23,343 nucleotides of DNA. Source: Actinomycetota bacterium. GTDB lineage: Bacteria > Actinomycetota > Actinomycetes > Nanopelagicales > Nanopelagicaceae. This document shows positions 9,605 through 18,296 of this stretch, one piece after another (the stretch's first letter is position 1; the number at the start of each line of letters is the position of its first letter). The stretch covers positions 1 to 23,343 of the forward strand of contig WLKV01000001.1 of assembly GCA_009701085.1 (NCBI GenBank). The letters are read 5' to 3'. Under the pieces are notes generated by a model that saw only the letters and a program-made list of their open reading frames with translations, had not been told where the DNA came from and did no database searches. The position numbers and the translations under genes were made by a program.

Positions 9605-10984
9605 TTAACTGATTATTACGACGAAGTCGTCATCGCCACGAATCGTGTTAAGTACATCATCTCGAACCTTCTTCATGCGGGCTTCCGTTGAAGCCTCAAC
9701 GTTGAGTCGAAGGAGGGGTTCGGTATTGGATGCCCGAAGGTTGAACCACCAGGTATCCCCATTAATTGTGAGGCCATCGAGATGATCGACTTCGACGCCT
9801 TCCTTCTTTCCATAAATCTTTTCAATCTTGTTCATCGCAGCTGGGGCATCAGAAACTGTTGAATTGATTTCGCCACTTGAGTGATAGCGATTGAAGGGAG
9901 TAAGAAGTTTAGAAAGTGACACTTCGGTTTCGCCGAGGGCTGCAATTGCATGAAGCGCAGCGAGCATTCCAGAGTCTGCCTTCCAAAAATCGCGGAAGTA
10001 GAAGTGTCCTGAGTGCTCGCCACCAAAGACTGCATTAGTTTCTGCCATCAACTTCTTTATATAAGAGTGTCCAACGCGAGAGCGAACTGCAGAACCACCA
10101 TTTTCTTCTACAACTTCTTTGACTGCGCGGGATGAAATGAGGTTGTAAATAATATTTGATGCGGGATAACGCTTGAGTTCGCGAGTAGCAATGAGAGCTG
10201 TGAGTGCAGATGGATTCACTAAATCGCCCTTTTCATCGACAAGGAAGCAACGATCAGCATCTCCATCAAATGCCAGCCCAATATCAGCCTTATGTTTCTT
10301 AACAGCCTTCTGAAGATCCTTAAGGTTCGATGGCTCGATCGGATTTGCTTCGTGGTTTGGGAATGTTCCATCAAGTTCAAAGTACATCTCAATCACTTCA
10401 GCGCTGAGGCGTTTGAAGACGGCAGGGGCTGTATAGCCACCCATCCCGTTACCTGCATCGATAACGATTTTGAGCGGGCGAATTGATGAGACATCAACGA
10501 GAGTCAGTAGATGATCGACATACTCCTCGAGCATGTTCTGTTCTTTTTCAACGCCAACGTTACGCATCGCCATAGGAGTTCCCTCTTTGACGAAATTCTC
10601 AATGGTGACAAGTCCTGACTCTTTGCCAATTGGTCGTGCACCACTGAGGCAGAGTTTGATTCCGTTATAGGCGGCAGGGTTGTGGCTTGCAGTGAACATC
10701 GCACCTGGAAGATTGAGCTTTCCTGATGCGAAATACAACATATCTGTTGAAGCTAATCCGATTCGAATGACATCGAGGCCCTGCGAAGTAACGCCTGCAG
10801 AGAATGCTGTCGCAAGCGTTGGAGATGAGGGGCGCATATCTTCGCCAATAACAACGGTGCCGGGTTCGCGCTCTTGTTCGAGGAAGCGAGCTACTGCAAC
10901 ACCAGTTGCGAAAGCAAAATCTGGAGTGAGTTCTTTATCGACCAAACCACGGATGTCGTAAGCCTTGAAGATTGATGTGCTCAT
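9605..10984 (-). CDS. manB: Phosphomannomutase/phosphoglucomutase
   Basis: 459 aa. Interconverts hexose 6- and 1-phosphates, here probably mannose-6-P to mannose-1-P for GDP-mannose. Alpha-D-phosphohexomutase landmarks: catalytic phosphoserine S100 in TASHNP, metal loop DGDADR (240-245), sugar-binding GGEHSGH, and the C-terminal phosphate-binding RASNTEP. It sits in the conserved actinobacterial group with DUF3499, DUF5719, whiB2 and the mannose-1-P guanylyltransferase, all present upstream in transcription order, which favours the mannose role over glucose. No Shine-Dalgarno is seen; TACGAT ends 6 nt before the ATG, so it may also be transcribed from its own leaderless promoter in the 36-nt gap after DUF3499. 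Confidence 0.92.
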   Translation of the reverse strand: MSTSIFKAYDIRGLVDKELTPDFAFATGVAVARFLEQEREPGTVVIGEDMRPSSPTLATAFSAGVTSQGLDVIRIGLASTDMLYFASGKLNLPGAMFTASHNPAAYNGIKLCLSGARPIGKESGLVTIENFVKEGTPMAMRNVGVEKEQNMLEEYVDHLLTLVDVSSIRPLKIVIDAGNGMGGYTAPAVFKRLSAEVIEMYFELDGTFPNHEANPIEPSNLKDLQKAVKKHKADIGLAFDGDADRCFLVDEKGDLVNPSALTALIATRELKRYPASNIIYNLISSRAVKEVVEENGGSAVRSRVGHSYIKKLMAETNAVFGGEHSGHFYFRDFWKADSGMLAALHAIAALGETEVSLSKLLTPFNRYHSSGEINSTVSDAPAAMNKIEKIYGKKEGVEVDHLDGLTINGDTWWFNLRASNTEPLLRLNVEASTEARMKKVRDDVLNTIRGDDDFVVIIS

Positions 10985-10990
10985 ATGGCT

Positions 10991-10996
10991 ATCGTA
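10991..10996 (-). promoter_or_regulatory. Candidate leaderless -10 element (TACGAT) for manB
   Basis: TACGAT on the minus strand is followed by 6 nt (AGCCAT) and the manB ATG. It is the same hexamer found upstream of the tetR gene at the right end. No ribosome binding site is visible. Confidence 0.35.
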
Positions 10997-11020
10997 AAGA
11001 GAAGGATGGCTAAATAGAAA

Positions 11021-11392
11021 TTAGGACGGAACTGCACGCAGATGGCCGCGTCGTCCAACGCTCGAATGTGAAGGTGTGGTTGAAACTTCGTGCTCGGTAG
11101 CAAATGATGCTTGTGCAACTTCGCGCACCGCATCTGCGATCGCCATCAAATCATCATCGCTCGGCCCTGCGCTATCAACATCTGCACTTTGGCGGATGAC
11201 GTTCCATCCATTAGGAACTGTTAGTCGCGCAGAATGTTTATCGCAGAGATCGTATGAGTGTGGTTCAGAAAAAGTTGCAAGCGGGCCGAGAACAGCAGTG
11301 GAATCGGCGTAGATGTAGGTAAGAGTCATCGAGGCAACCGCACGACAGCTGACGCGCGAACAGACGCGACCTGTCCTTACCTGTGAACTCAT
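11021..11392 (-). CDS. DUF3499 zinc-ribbon-like protein
   Basis: 123 aa. The N-terminal half matches the actinobacterial DUF3499 family as I know it: a CSRVSCRAVA motif (C11, C16), then YDLCDKHSARLTVPNGW (C50, H53). The four residues probably bind one metal. The C-terminal 50 residues are low-conservation and end in a basic segment, RRGHLRAVPS. No function is established to my knowledge. Its position between DUF5719 and manB is conserved in Actinobacteria (Rv3258c beside Rv3257c in M. tuberculosis). No Shine-Dalgarno precedes the ATG; TAATCT lies 7 nt upstream, so the gene may have its own leaderless start inside the 32-nt gap. Confidence 0.88.
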   Translation of the reverse strand: MSSQVRTGRVCSRVSCRAVASMTLTYIYADSTAVLGPLATFSEPHSYDLCDKHSARLTVPNGWNVIRQSADVDSAGPSDDDLMAIADAVREVAQASFATEHEVSTTPSHSSVGRRGHLRAVPS

Positions 11393-11399
11393 GCCATCA

Positions 11400-11405
11400 A
11401 GATTA
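11400..11405 (-). promoter_or_regulatory. Candidate leaderless -10 element (TAATCT) for DUF3499
   Basis: On the minus strand TAATCT is followed by TGATGGC (7 nt) and the ATG at 11392. There is no Shine-Dalgarno in the gap. The placement matches other candidate leaderless starts in this window. Confidence 0.35.
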
Positions 11406-11424
11406 GTGGGAGGGCGCAGGAAAG

Positions 11425-12726
11425 TTATGGATTGAGTACCCGAATATTGGAAGCCGGAACAGATGATTTGGTAAGCACACTTCCTGGGTTCAATGGAATG
11501 TAACCGTAGCCACTCTTCGAGGTGATGAGAGCAGCGCCTGATGTGCCTGCAGATACTCGCGAGAATGAAACCGAGCGAATAGAAGCTCCGACCACATACG
11601 TTGCAATATCTTCAGCAGAAACGGTGACCTTCTTCGTCTTGCCATTGGTATAGGTCAATTCAAGGTCTACCTTGATTCGATTACCCGTAAAGACGAGGGT
11701 CGGTGCAAGCCCTGTTGTCGCCAATGTGAAATCTGTGAGGTCTTGCGCTGATGTACTCCAGACAAAATCTCGTTTTCCCTGAGATAGCGTGCGTGAAAAT
11801 ACAGAGCCAAGAATTGGTTGATCGGATGAGATATGGAGTGCAAATTTTCCGGATGCCATCGTGACATCAAGAGGAATCTCGATCACTTTCTTATGGGCAA
11901 TGACTCGACCGTTGATTCCGACCGGCGCGAAAGTTCCGTCAGTAGATTTAATCTCTGCCGAAATTCTGGCGTCGACATCACCAGGGACTAGAAGTCTGAG
12001 AGTGTGTGGAGTGGAAGTCTTCTTTCCGGTCTGCTGTGGAATTGCAGGGATCTGAAGTGTCTTCGTTGGATCGCCTGTTGAGTTCACGATATCTCCACCG
12101 AGAGCTTGAAGGCCTTTACCTCGCTCATCAACAACAAAACCATTGACGCGACCAGAACGCGGCAGGAGATGAATTGCAATCTGCGTTGAACCTGGCGCAA
12201 GCGTTGCCAGCGGAAGTGAAACAAATGAATTTGGTTTCATGGAAATTGTGCGCGGTGTCGTAAGACCATTCTCGGTATAGACAGTGACATCAATCATCGC
12301 GCGACCAAGTCCGCTATTCACAATATTGAGAGAGCCCTTTGAGGTGATATCGGCAGTTGCACCAACAAACCATTGTGATGAAATTGCAGCGCTACATGGA
12401 ACTGCGCCCGCCCAGACTCCCTTACGAACTTGCCAGACAACGGGAGTAACAGGACCTGCTTCAATCACTGCCGATTGCGCTGCGACTGCATAGCGACGGA
12501 ATCCCACAGGTGATGTCTGCATTGAAGAGGTTCCTGTTTTGCGAACAAGAGTCTTAGGTGATGTCAGTGAGATCGCGGTTGTGAGACCTGAAGTATTAGG
12601 AGGGCAGACAGCAGCTGGATAAGACTCATTAAATCTGCTCGTTGAAACAGTGACATTGAGAGCGTTGCTGAGCAGCAGAATGGTTGCGGTTGCCGCAGCC
12701 AAGATCACAATACGTTGGTTCTTCAT
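11425..12726 (-). CDS. DUF5719 family secreted/membrane-anchored protein
   Basis: 433 aa. An N-terminal hydrophobic segment (about residues 6-25) after MKNQR looks like a signal peptide or anchor, so most of the protein is probably outside the membrane. The rest is beta-rich with repeated 'I-N-S-G', 'L-x-x-L-A-P-G' and 'R-V-N-G-F-V-V-D-E-R-G-x-G' patterns, as in actinobacterial DUF5719 proteins. C41 (AVCPP) and C110 (VPCSA) may form a disulfide. It overlaps the upstream glycosyltransferase gene by 4 nt (ATGA), a strong sign of coupling and of a shared job in cell-surface glycan assembly. That job is inferred from gene order only. Confidence 0.82.
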   Translation of the reverse strand: MKNQRIVILAAATATILLLSNALNVTVSTSRFNESYPAAVCPPNTSGLTTAISLTSPKTLVRKTGTSSMQTSPVGFRRYAVAAQSAVIEAGPVTPVVWQVRKGVWAGAVPCSAAISSQWFVGATADITSKGSLNIVNSGLGRAMIDVTVYTENGLTTPRTISMKPNSFVSLPLATLAPGSTQIAIHLLPRSGRVNGFVVDERGKGLQALGGDIVNSTGDPTKTLQIPAIPQQTGKKTSTPHTLRLLVPGDVDARISAEIKSTDGTFAPVGINGRVIAHKKVIEIPLDVTMASGKFALHISSDQPILGSVFSRTLSQGKRDFVWSTSAQDLTDFTLATTGLAPTLVFTGNRIKVDLELTYTNGKTKKVTVSAEDIATYVVGASIRSVSFSRVSAGTSGAALITSKSGYGYIPLNPGSVLTKSSVPASNIRVLNP

Positions 12727-15700
12727 GCAATCACCGCATCTTCAATTTCGCGCTTACGTCGACCTGAAGGAAGAGCAAGAACAACGGTTGTCACAAAGAC
12801 AATGATGAAGAATGAAATCCAGGCTCGACGCGCAGTGCCGTCGTGGATTACGGAGATATGTCCACCTGTCGTGACTTCAAATGACGGCAATCCATTTGCA
12901 TTTTCGATCTTCGCCAATCGATATCCATCTTGGAAGATCTGCCACGGCCTGCTGAAACTCTCGGTGAGAGTGATAGTTCCTGGCGCTGGAACATATGTCC
13001 GCACACCCTTTGATTGAAGAATGATCTCTTTTCCAGAGTAATCAACAAATTTAAGTCGGCCGGTATCTTTAAGAACTCGCCAGACGATTCCGGCATTGGT
13101 TGCCGACGTACGATTGAAGCCACCCAAACCATCAATGGTCTGAACGACTTCCTGACTTACCGGATTTTTGAGGAATACATATTTGATTCCGTAATCTGAG
13201 AAAACCTTGCTTGAGGTAACACCCGTGTTATCGACTAAGCCTTCAATGGCTCGAGTGATGACTGGCAAATCTTTAGGTGCAACATCTGGTTCGCCCAAGG
13301 TGATTGCAGAGCCACGAGAGATGTAATACGAAAGAGTTGTTTCATTGTTGTGGCGATATGAGCGAAGCACGACAGTCTTTGCATCTGTTTCAACAGCGAG
13401 AAAGGCAGGAAGGATCTCTTTTGAACTCGTTTTCACAGGTGAATCAGCGCCAGCAGTAACGAGCCAGAAAATTGAAGTCACTGAATAGAGAATTGAGATC
13501 AGTAAGACCGAAGCAACTGAGATGTGTCGGTAATTCACATGTGATTGCTCAAGACGGGCGCGAATCTTGTCGAACATAACGACGGCAGAAGTGATGGAAA
13601 GTAAGGTTGCAATGGCAATAAATGTTCCGGCATTCGCACGGGTGCTTGCAGAAGAACCGTTATCTGACACTACAAAGGAGCTCACGAGGGTTCCGGAGAG
13701 GAGGAAGATCAATCCCAGTGATGCAAACTTTCGTGCAGCAGTCGTAGAGAAGTACGTAACAAAGAGAACGATTGCTATAGGGCTAATGCACCACCATGGC
13801 AATGATCCTGGCCCACCAGGATTTGCAAGGAATGCAAAGTTTGGTCCTCCACCAGGAATTGTTAATCCAATTTCAGCAAGGAGTCGACTTGGTTTTACAA
13901 AGATGGCGAATGAGGCGGGAGCAGAAAGTAAGAGTGGAAGTCCAACGAGCGTTCCTCTTCGAATAAGTCGCTGGATAAATAGCGGGCTCTTGTAATCCTT
14001 ATTCACCAAGATGAAGTCGCGATAGAGAGTGAATGCGACTGCACAAAAGACGATGAGTAGGACAGATGGGTTGAAGGCGTAGAGCAACCAAATAAAGAGT
14101 GAGTAAGCGAAGATGCTTCGCCATGTGCGCGCTTCAATATCTTTCCAACTGCGAAGTTCGGCGACGAAGATAGGCAGAAGTGCAAGGAATACCAAGAGTC
14201 CTAGGCGGCCAGAGTTCACCGCAGCTATCGAGATAGGCGAGAGAGCGTAGAGAAGGGAAGCTCCAGCGGAGAGCCACTGGTTATCGGTAAAGCGCTTGAG
14301 GAATCGATGCGAGGTAAGGAGCAGTACAAAGGGTGCGCCGATAAAGATGAGGGTGATAAATAGTTTTACATTTCCCAAAGTCACTAAGGATGCAGCGCTG
14401 AGAATTAACACCCAGGGAGGAGTTGATAAACCGCTTCCCATTCCGATGTTGTGCCAGCTCGCTACATAAGTCTTGAAGAGTTCGCTGAGGTGATCGGGTG
14501 ATTCAGGTAGCGCTCCCCCAGAAATTACGCCGAATCGATGGCGGGCCCAGAAGATTGTGATGAGAGCTAAAACCGTAGACATTGCAACAAGAGGGCGCGT
14601 AAAGACTAGGCGCCACGGTTTAGAAGAGATAGGAGTGAGTAGATCTTCATCTTCATTGAGAGTGAGATCGCTCTGAGCGGGAGATGTCTCTGCTGGATCA
14701 TCGGGAAGGAGCTTCGTGCGTAGTACTTCAAAGCTACGTGAAATTGAGCTTCGAAGTTGAGTAAATCGTGAAGGAATAAAACTCTTTACAACTCTGCTTG
14801 AGATATAGCGACTCTTCTTTCGAGCTTTACGGGCTTCAAGTAGCTCTGTTGGGTGAATGAGTAGCGATGCGATGGCAAGAATTTCATCGCTGGCGTATCC
14901 CGGTAACTTTGCAAAGAGGTAACCGATAGAGCGAACAAGTGCGCCCGAGAGAAGTTGCAGTGAAAGCCATGGCAGTGACCACAAGCTGGAGTTAGCAAGA
15001 AGAACATAGGCAGCGTTGCGGCGATCGAGTAGAAGTGGGCGATGCAGGAATGCACCTTTCACATCGATAGGGCGACGTTCATTTGTGGCCGCCTGCGCGT
15101 GATAGCCAACAGCATCGGTCACCACGACAACGGAATGCCCAGCTGTGCGAACGCGCCATCCAAAGTCAACATCGTCGCGAAAGAGTTCTAGGTTGTTATC
15201 GAATCCACCGAGCTCTTCGAAGACATCGCGACGAATAAGTGCTCCGGCTGTGCTGACGGAGAGAACTTCGTGCACACCATCGCGTTGACCTTGGTCGTAT
15301 TCAGATGGTTCGAGTCCGGTCCACCGTGCACCATTTGTTGCAAGGCTGATACCTACTTCAAGTAAGTGAGTGCGGTTATGCCAACCAAGGAGTTTTGGCC
15401 CTGCCATAACAACGCTTGGTCGTTCAACGAGAGCTGACAGTAAAGATTCGAGTGCGTTGGGATGTAGTGCGCAATCATCGTGAAGAATCCATAACCATTC
15501 TTCGGCGCCTTCAATCGGTGCAGAGAGATGATCGACTCCGTATGCAACTGCTTCACCAAAACCTGTAGAGCGATCGAGTGTTGCAACGGGGATGCGAGCG
15601 CCTTTAAGAAGTTTTGCTGACCCATCAGTGGAACCAGTATCGACTGCGAGGATCTGATCCACGTTTCGAGTTTGAGAAGCGATTGATGCAACGACTTCTG

Positions 15701-15758
15701 GCAGCCACGTTGTTCCATCATGGACAACGAGAATTGCAGAAACGCGTTGCGTACTCAT
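12723..15758 (-). CDS. GT2 glycosyltransferase fused to a multi-pass membrane region
   Basis: 1011 aa. Residues 1-260 form a GT-A family 2 domain: SAILVVHDGTTWLPEV, VDTGSTDGS (39-47), the acidic metal site HDDC (93-96), GGFDNNLELFRDDVDFGWR near the acceptor site. From about residue 265 come many hydrophobic segments, roughly a dozen, interrupted by a polar stretch rich in S/D/E (about 345-375), and the protein ends with a soluble beta-rich part and one last membrane segment near 985-1000 followed by a basic tail. The enzyme probably adds a sugar to a lipid-linked or wall glycan; donor and acceptor are unknown. It overlaps DUF5719 by 4 nt. TAAGTT lies 6 nt before the ATG with no clear Shine-Dalgarno, so it may start a leaderless transcript separate from whiB. 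Confidence 0.88.
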   Translation of the reverse strand: MSTQRVSAILVVHDGTTWLPEVVASIASQTRNVDQILAVDTGSTDGSAKLLKGARIPVATLDRSTGFGEAVAYGVDHLSAPIEGAEEWLWILHDDCALHPNALESLLSALVERPSVVMAGPKLLGWHNRTHLLEVGISLATNGARWTGLEPSEYDQGQRDGVHEVLSVSTAGALIRRDVFEELGGFDNNLELFRDDVDFGWRVRTAGHSVVVVTDAVGYHAQAATNERRPIDVKGAFLHRPLLLDRRNAAYVLLANSSLWSLPWLSLQLLSGALVRSIGYLFAKLPGYASDEILAIASLLIHPTELLEARKARKKSRYISSRVVKSFIPSRFTQLRSSISRSFEVLRTKLLPDDPAETSPAQSDLTLNEDEDLLTPISSKPWRLVFTRPLVAMSTVLALITIFWARHRFGVISGGALPESPDHLSELFKTYVASWHNIGMGSGLSTPPWVLILSAASLVTLGNVKLFITLIFIGAPFVLLLTSHRFLKRFTDNQWLSAGASLLYALSPISIAAVNSGRLGLLVFLALLPIFVAELRSWKDIEARTWRSIFAYSLFIWLLYAFNPSVLLIVFCAVAFTLYRDFILVNKDYKSPLFIQRLIRRGTLVGLPLLLSAPASFAIFVKPSRLLAEIGLTIPGGGPNFAFLANPGGPGSLPWWCISPIAIVLFVTYFSTTAARKFASLGLIFLLSGTLVSSFVVSDNGSSASTRANAGTFIAIATLLSITSAVVMFDKIRARLEQSHVNYRHISVASVLLISILYSVTSIFWLVTAGADSPVKTSSKEILPAFLAVETDAKTVVLRSYRHNNETTLSYYISRGSAITLGEPDVAPKDLPVITRAIEGLVDNTGVTSSKVFSDYGIKYVFLKNPVSQEVVQTIDGLGGFNRTSATNAGIVWRVLKDTGRLKFVDYSGKEIILQSKGVRTYVPAPGTITLTESFSRPWQIFQDGYRLAKIENANGLPSFEVTTGGHISVIHDGTARRAWISFFIIVFVTTVVLALPSGRRKREIEDAVIA

Positions 15759-15764
15759 AAGGGA

Positions 15765-15770
15765 AACTTA
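15765..15770 (-). promoter_or_regulatory. Candidate leaderless -10 element (TAAGTT) for the GT2 gene
   Basis: TAAGTT on the minus strand is followed by TCCCTT and the ATG at 15758, giving TANNNT with 6 nt spacing. It lies in the 42-nt gap after whiB. No strong -35 is seen. Confidence 0.3.
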
Positions 15771-15800
15771 TCGTTTGAAACTGTGAAGGTAACGGCGCGC

Positions 15801-16109
15801 TTATGCAGGGCGGCGCTTGAGGCGACGGCGCTCACGCTCGGAGAGGCCACCCCAGATTCCGAAACGCTCATCATGTGCGAGCGCGTATTCGAGGCACTCT
15901 TGGCGGACATCGCATGAGAGGCAGACACGCTTTGCTTCGCGTGTAGATCCACCCTTTTCAGGGAAGAAGGCTTCGGGATCGGTCTGAGCGCAGAGTGAGC
16001 GCTCTTGCCAGGAGAGTTCAATATTCTCTCCACTTGCTAATTGGATAGTTGGTCCAGCAGTGGGGGCTGATGGCTTGCCAGTCGATGTTCCTTCTGGGCG
16101 GATCGGCAT
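15801..16109 (-). CDS. whiB2: WhiB-family iron-sulfur transcription factor (WhiB2/WhmD type)
   Basis: 102 aa. Four cysteines bind a [4Fe-4S] cluster: C40, then C63-x2-C66-x5-C72 (VCLSCDVRQEC). The G[VI]WGG turn is present as GIWGG (84-88), followed by a basic tail ERERRRLKRRP. WhiB2/WhmD proteins work with the main sigma factor and control septation and division genes. The type is assigned from the position between manC-like and GT2/DUF3499/manB genes, as for whiB2 (Rv3260c), and from overall similarity; WhiB paralogues are close, so the number is less sure than the family. The ATG has a good Shine-Dalgarno (GAGGAG) about 8 nt upstream, and a clear promoter with an overlapping palindrome lies about 62 bp upstream. 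Confidence 0.92.
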   Translation of the reverse strand: MPIRPEGTSTGKPSAPTAGPTIQLASGENIELSWQERSLCAQTDPEAFFPEKGGSTREAKRVCLSCDVRQECLEYALAHDERFGIWGGLSERERRRLKRRPA

Positions 16110-16170
16110 GCGCGAGACTCCTCAAGTCATTAGGGCGCACTTCGGTGTGAAGAACGCGCTCTAGGAGTGA

Positions 16171-16186
16171 ATTACACCCGTGTAAT
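16171..16186. promoter_or_regulatory. Palindrome ATTACAC-CC-GTGTAAT over the whiB -10
   Basis: A perfect 7-bp inverted repeat with a 2-bp centre covers the -10 hexamer and the adjacent spacer of the whiB promoter. The position would let a bound dimer block RNA polymerase. The regulator is unknown; the sequence does not match the MtrA, LexA or Rex consensus forms I know. Confidence 0.6.
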
Positions 16187-16199
16187 CCCTCTGAGTCAA
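16171..16199 (-). promoter_or_regulatory. whiB promoter: TTGACT-N17-TGTAAT
   Basis: On the minus strand the -35 TTGACT (16194-16199) and -10 TGTAAT (16171-16176) each match the sigma70-type consensus at 5 of 6 positions with an ideal 17-bp spacer. Transcription would start near 16164, giving a leader of about 55 nt that carries the GAGGAG ribosome binding site. An A7 tract (16215-16221) upstream of the -35 could act as an UP-like element. Confidence 0.75.
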
Positions 16200-16221
16200 C
16201 CCCTGGGTCGAGGGTTTTTTT
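16198..16221 (+). terminator. Weak plus-strand terminator-like hairpin with T-run
   Basis: AACCC and GGGTT form a 5-bp stem with a 9-nt loop, followed by a run of T on the plus strand. No plus-strand gene ends here, so it would only stop antisense transcription toward the guanylyltransferase gene. It also covers the whiB -35 edge. It may be fortuitous. Confidence 0.25.
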
Positions 16222-16248
16222 CGATTTACGCTGGGAAAAGGGTAATTT

Positions 16249-17205
16249 CTAGAGTGAAATCGGTAAATCGAGCTTTTTAGATAGGTAATGGGCGTTTTTA
16301 TTCGTTCCAGCTGCGATTTCTGTCCCATGAGCGATGAAGGAGTGAGTGAGTACAGCCCCATCGCCGATAGTGACATCGTCTCCGATGATGCAATCGTCGA
16401 TACGTACGCCCGATCCGATGGAAGAACGAGCTCCGATGGAAGTGCCGCCTGTGATGACCGCATCTGAAGCGATAGTTGTATCAGCCATCGCGTGAAAATC
16501 ACCGTCAACTAAATCGCGTGAACCTTTAAAGAGCGCGGCGGGTGTTCCGACATCGAGCCAATAGGACTGTTCTTTATAACCGAATACTGGTCGCCCACTT
16601 GAAACAAGTGCAGGAAAAGTTTCGCGTTCAACGCTGACAACTGTGCCCAGAGGAATTTGATCAATGACTGCCGGGCTAAATACATAGCACCCTGCATTGA
16701 TCGAATTAGTTACTGGGTTATCCATTTTCTCGAGGAATGCTGTGACGCGACCATCGGCATCGGTGGGAACGCAGCCAAAGGCGCGCGCATCTTCGACATC
16801 GATGAGATGCAGTGTGACATCTGCGCTGTTATCTGTATGAAATTTTATTTGATCTGCAATCGAGTGGCGGCTGAGTACATCACCATTGAAAATAACTACC
16901 GGTTCATCGCGACCAACGAGTTCGGCAGCGTTACGAATTGCGCCACCTGTGCCAAGAGGTTCCTTTTCGACAGCATAGAGAATCTTCATCCCCCACTTAG
17001 ACCCGTCGCCAAAGTACGGTGTAAAGACTTCTGCAAGATATGACGTCGCTAAAACAAGTGTGTGAATTCCAGCTTTCTTTGCTGCAAGTATCTGGTGTTC
17101 CGTTACGGGAAGACCTGCAACGGGAAGCATCGGTTTCGGTGATTCATCTGTCAGCGGTTTGAGGCGAGTACCAAAGCCTCCTACCAAGAGAATGCCTACA
17201 GCCAT
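16249..17205 (-). CDS. manC: Mannose-1-phosphate guanylyltransferase-like nucleotidyltransferase
   Basis: 318 aa. The N-terminal nucleotidyltransferase domain shows the signature GGFGTRLKPLTDESPKPM (9-26) and the metal aspartate in FNGDVLS. The C-terminal 70 residues form hexapeptide repeats (left-handed beta-helix): IASDAVI, GTSIGAR, SSIGSGV, IIGDDVTIG. Such proteins make GDP-mannose (or another NDP-sugar) from sugar-1-P and NTP. The mannose assignment follows from the shared block with manB and whiB2, as with Rv3264c; the sequence alone does not fix the sugar. Only 2 nt separate it from the dapC stop, and a GTAGGTG ribosome binding site lies within the dapC end. The stop is followed by the whiB promoter region, with no clear terminator on the minus strand. 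Confidence 0.85.
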   Translation of the reverse strand: MAVGILLVGGFGTRLKPLTDESPKPMLPVAGLPVTEHQILAAKKAGIHTLVLATSYLAEVFTPYFGDGSKWGMKILYAVEKEPLGTGGAIRNAAELVGRDEPVVIFNGDVLSRHSIADQIKFHTDNSADVTLHLIDVEDARAFGCVPTDADGRVTAFLEKMDNPVTNSINAGCYVFSPAVIDQIPLGTVVSVERETFPALVSSGRPVFGYKEQSYWLDVGTPAALFKGSRDLVDGDFHAMADTTIASDAVITGGTSIGARSSIGSGVRIDDCIIGDDVTIGDGAVLTHSFIAHGTEIAAGTNKNAHYLSKKLDLPISL

Positions 17206-17207
17206 TG

Positions 17208-18296
17208 CTATGCACCTACTTTGGAAGTGATGCGAGAAGCAGCTTCAGAGATCTGCGCATCCGTTGCTGTCATTGCAATTCGGATATGCGATGCGCCATT
17301 GTCGCCGTAGAAAACACCTGGTGTTGCGATGATTCCAAGTTCAGCAAGCCACGAAACGGATTCCCAGCAATTCTCGTTGCGGGTAGCCCAGATATAGAGA
17401 CCAGCTTCAGAATTTTCGATAGTGAATCCAGCTGCGCGAAGTGCTGGGGCAAGGGTTGCGCGACGTGCGTTATAACGAGCACGTTGTTCAGCAACATGAT
17501 CTTCATTGGAAAGAGCCGCAATCATTGCAATCTGCACAGGTAGCGGAACCATCATGCCTGCATGTTTGCGAACTTCAAGGATGCGAGCAATAAGTGCGGG
17601 ATCTCCCACGATAAATGCGGCGCGATATCCAGCCATTGATGAGCGTTTTGAAAGGGAGTGCACCGCAAGAATATTGGTGTTATCTCCCCCGGTGTATTGC
17701 AAGATGGAGGTAGGAGTAACGGTGTCACCGAATTCGAGGTAGCACTCATCAGAGACAACAACGCTCTTATTCTTTCGAGACCATTCGATAGCAGCTCTAA
17801 ATTCGGATTCGCTATGAACTCTGCCCGTCGGATTTGATGGTGAATTGACCCACGCCATATCTGCTGCTGGCCATGTCGATGCCTGAAGTGAAACTGGGGT
17901 TGCTTCCGCTTGAGCAAGCAATGAACCCACTAAATATGTTGGATATGCAACATCAGGATAGAGAACGCTCTGCGCTTCGATAAATGTCGGAAGCCATGCA
18001 ACAAACTCTTTGGATCCAATGAGCGGAAGTACTCCGAACTCACCAGTGGCGCCCAAATACTTTTTCGCCCACGAGGTGATTGCTTCACGTAACTCTGGTG
18101 TTCCAACTGTTACGGGATAACTTGGAGAGTTGGATGCTTCCCGAAAAGCTTGCTGAATAAATTCAGGTGTGGCATCAACGGGAGTTCCCACCGAGAGATC
18201 GATTGCTCCTTGAGGGTGACGCTTTGCGATAGCTCCGTACGGCGCTAAAGCATCCCAAGGGAAATCAGGAAGTTTTTGGCGCAAGAGCAGTGACAT
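17208..18296 (-). CDS. dapC: Succinyldiaminopimelate transaminase (DapC-type aminotransferase)
   Basis: 362 aa from the ATG at 18296. The open frame continues upstream to 18533, but those residues are the shadow of the ferredoxin gene; the family begins near LPDFPWDALAPYG (9-21). It is a PLP fold type I class I/II aminotransferase: NSPSNPTG (151-158), SDECY (D183), PLP lysine K217 in HSLSKRS, and a downstream arginine region. The reaction transfers an amino group from glutamate to N-succinyl-2-amino-6-oxopimelate in DAP/lysine synthesis. It overlaps the ferredoxin gene by 32 nt and has no obvious ribosome binding site, suggesting coupling. A ferredoxin-dapC pair is common in Actinobacteria. 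The specificity is from family and context. Confidence 0.9.
   Translation of the reverse strand: MSLLLRQKLPDFPWDALAPYGAIAKRHPQGAIDLSVGTPVDATPEFIQQAFREASNSPSYPVTVGTPELREAITSWAKKYLGATGEFGVLPLIGSKEFVAWLPTFIEAQSVLYPDVAYPTYLVGSLLAQAEATPVSLQASTWPAADMAWVNSPSNPTGRVHSESEFRAAIEWSRKNKSVVVSDECYLEFGDTVTPTSILQYTGGDNTNILAVHSLSKRSSMAGYRAAFIVGDPALIARILEVRKHAGMMVPLPVQIAMIAALSNEDHVAEQRARYNARRATLAPALRAAGFTIENSEAGLYIWATRNENCWESVSWLAELGIIATPGVFYGDNGASHIRIAMTATDAQISEAASRITSKVGA

Noticed and set aside
16198..16221. Terminator of the manC operon
   Set aside because: The T-run is on the plus strand, the wrong direction for the minus-strand operon, so I kept it only as a weak plus-strand element.
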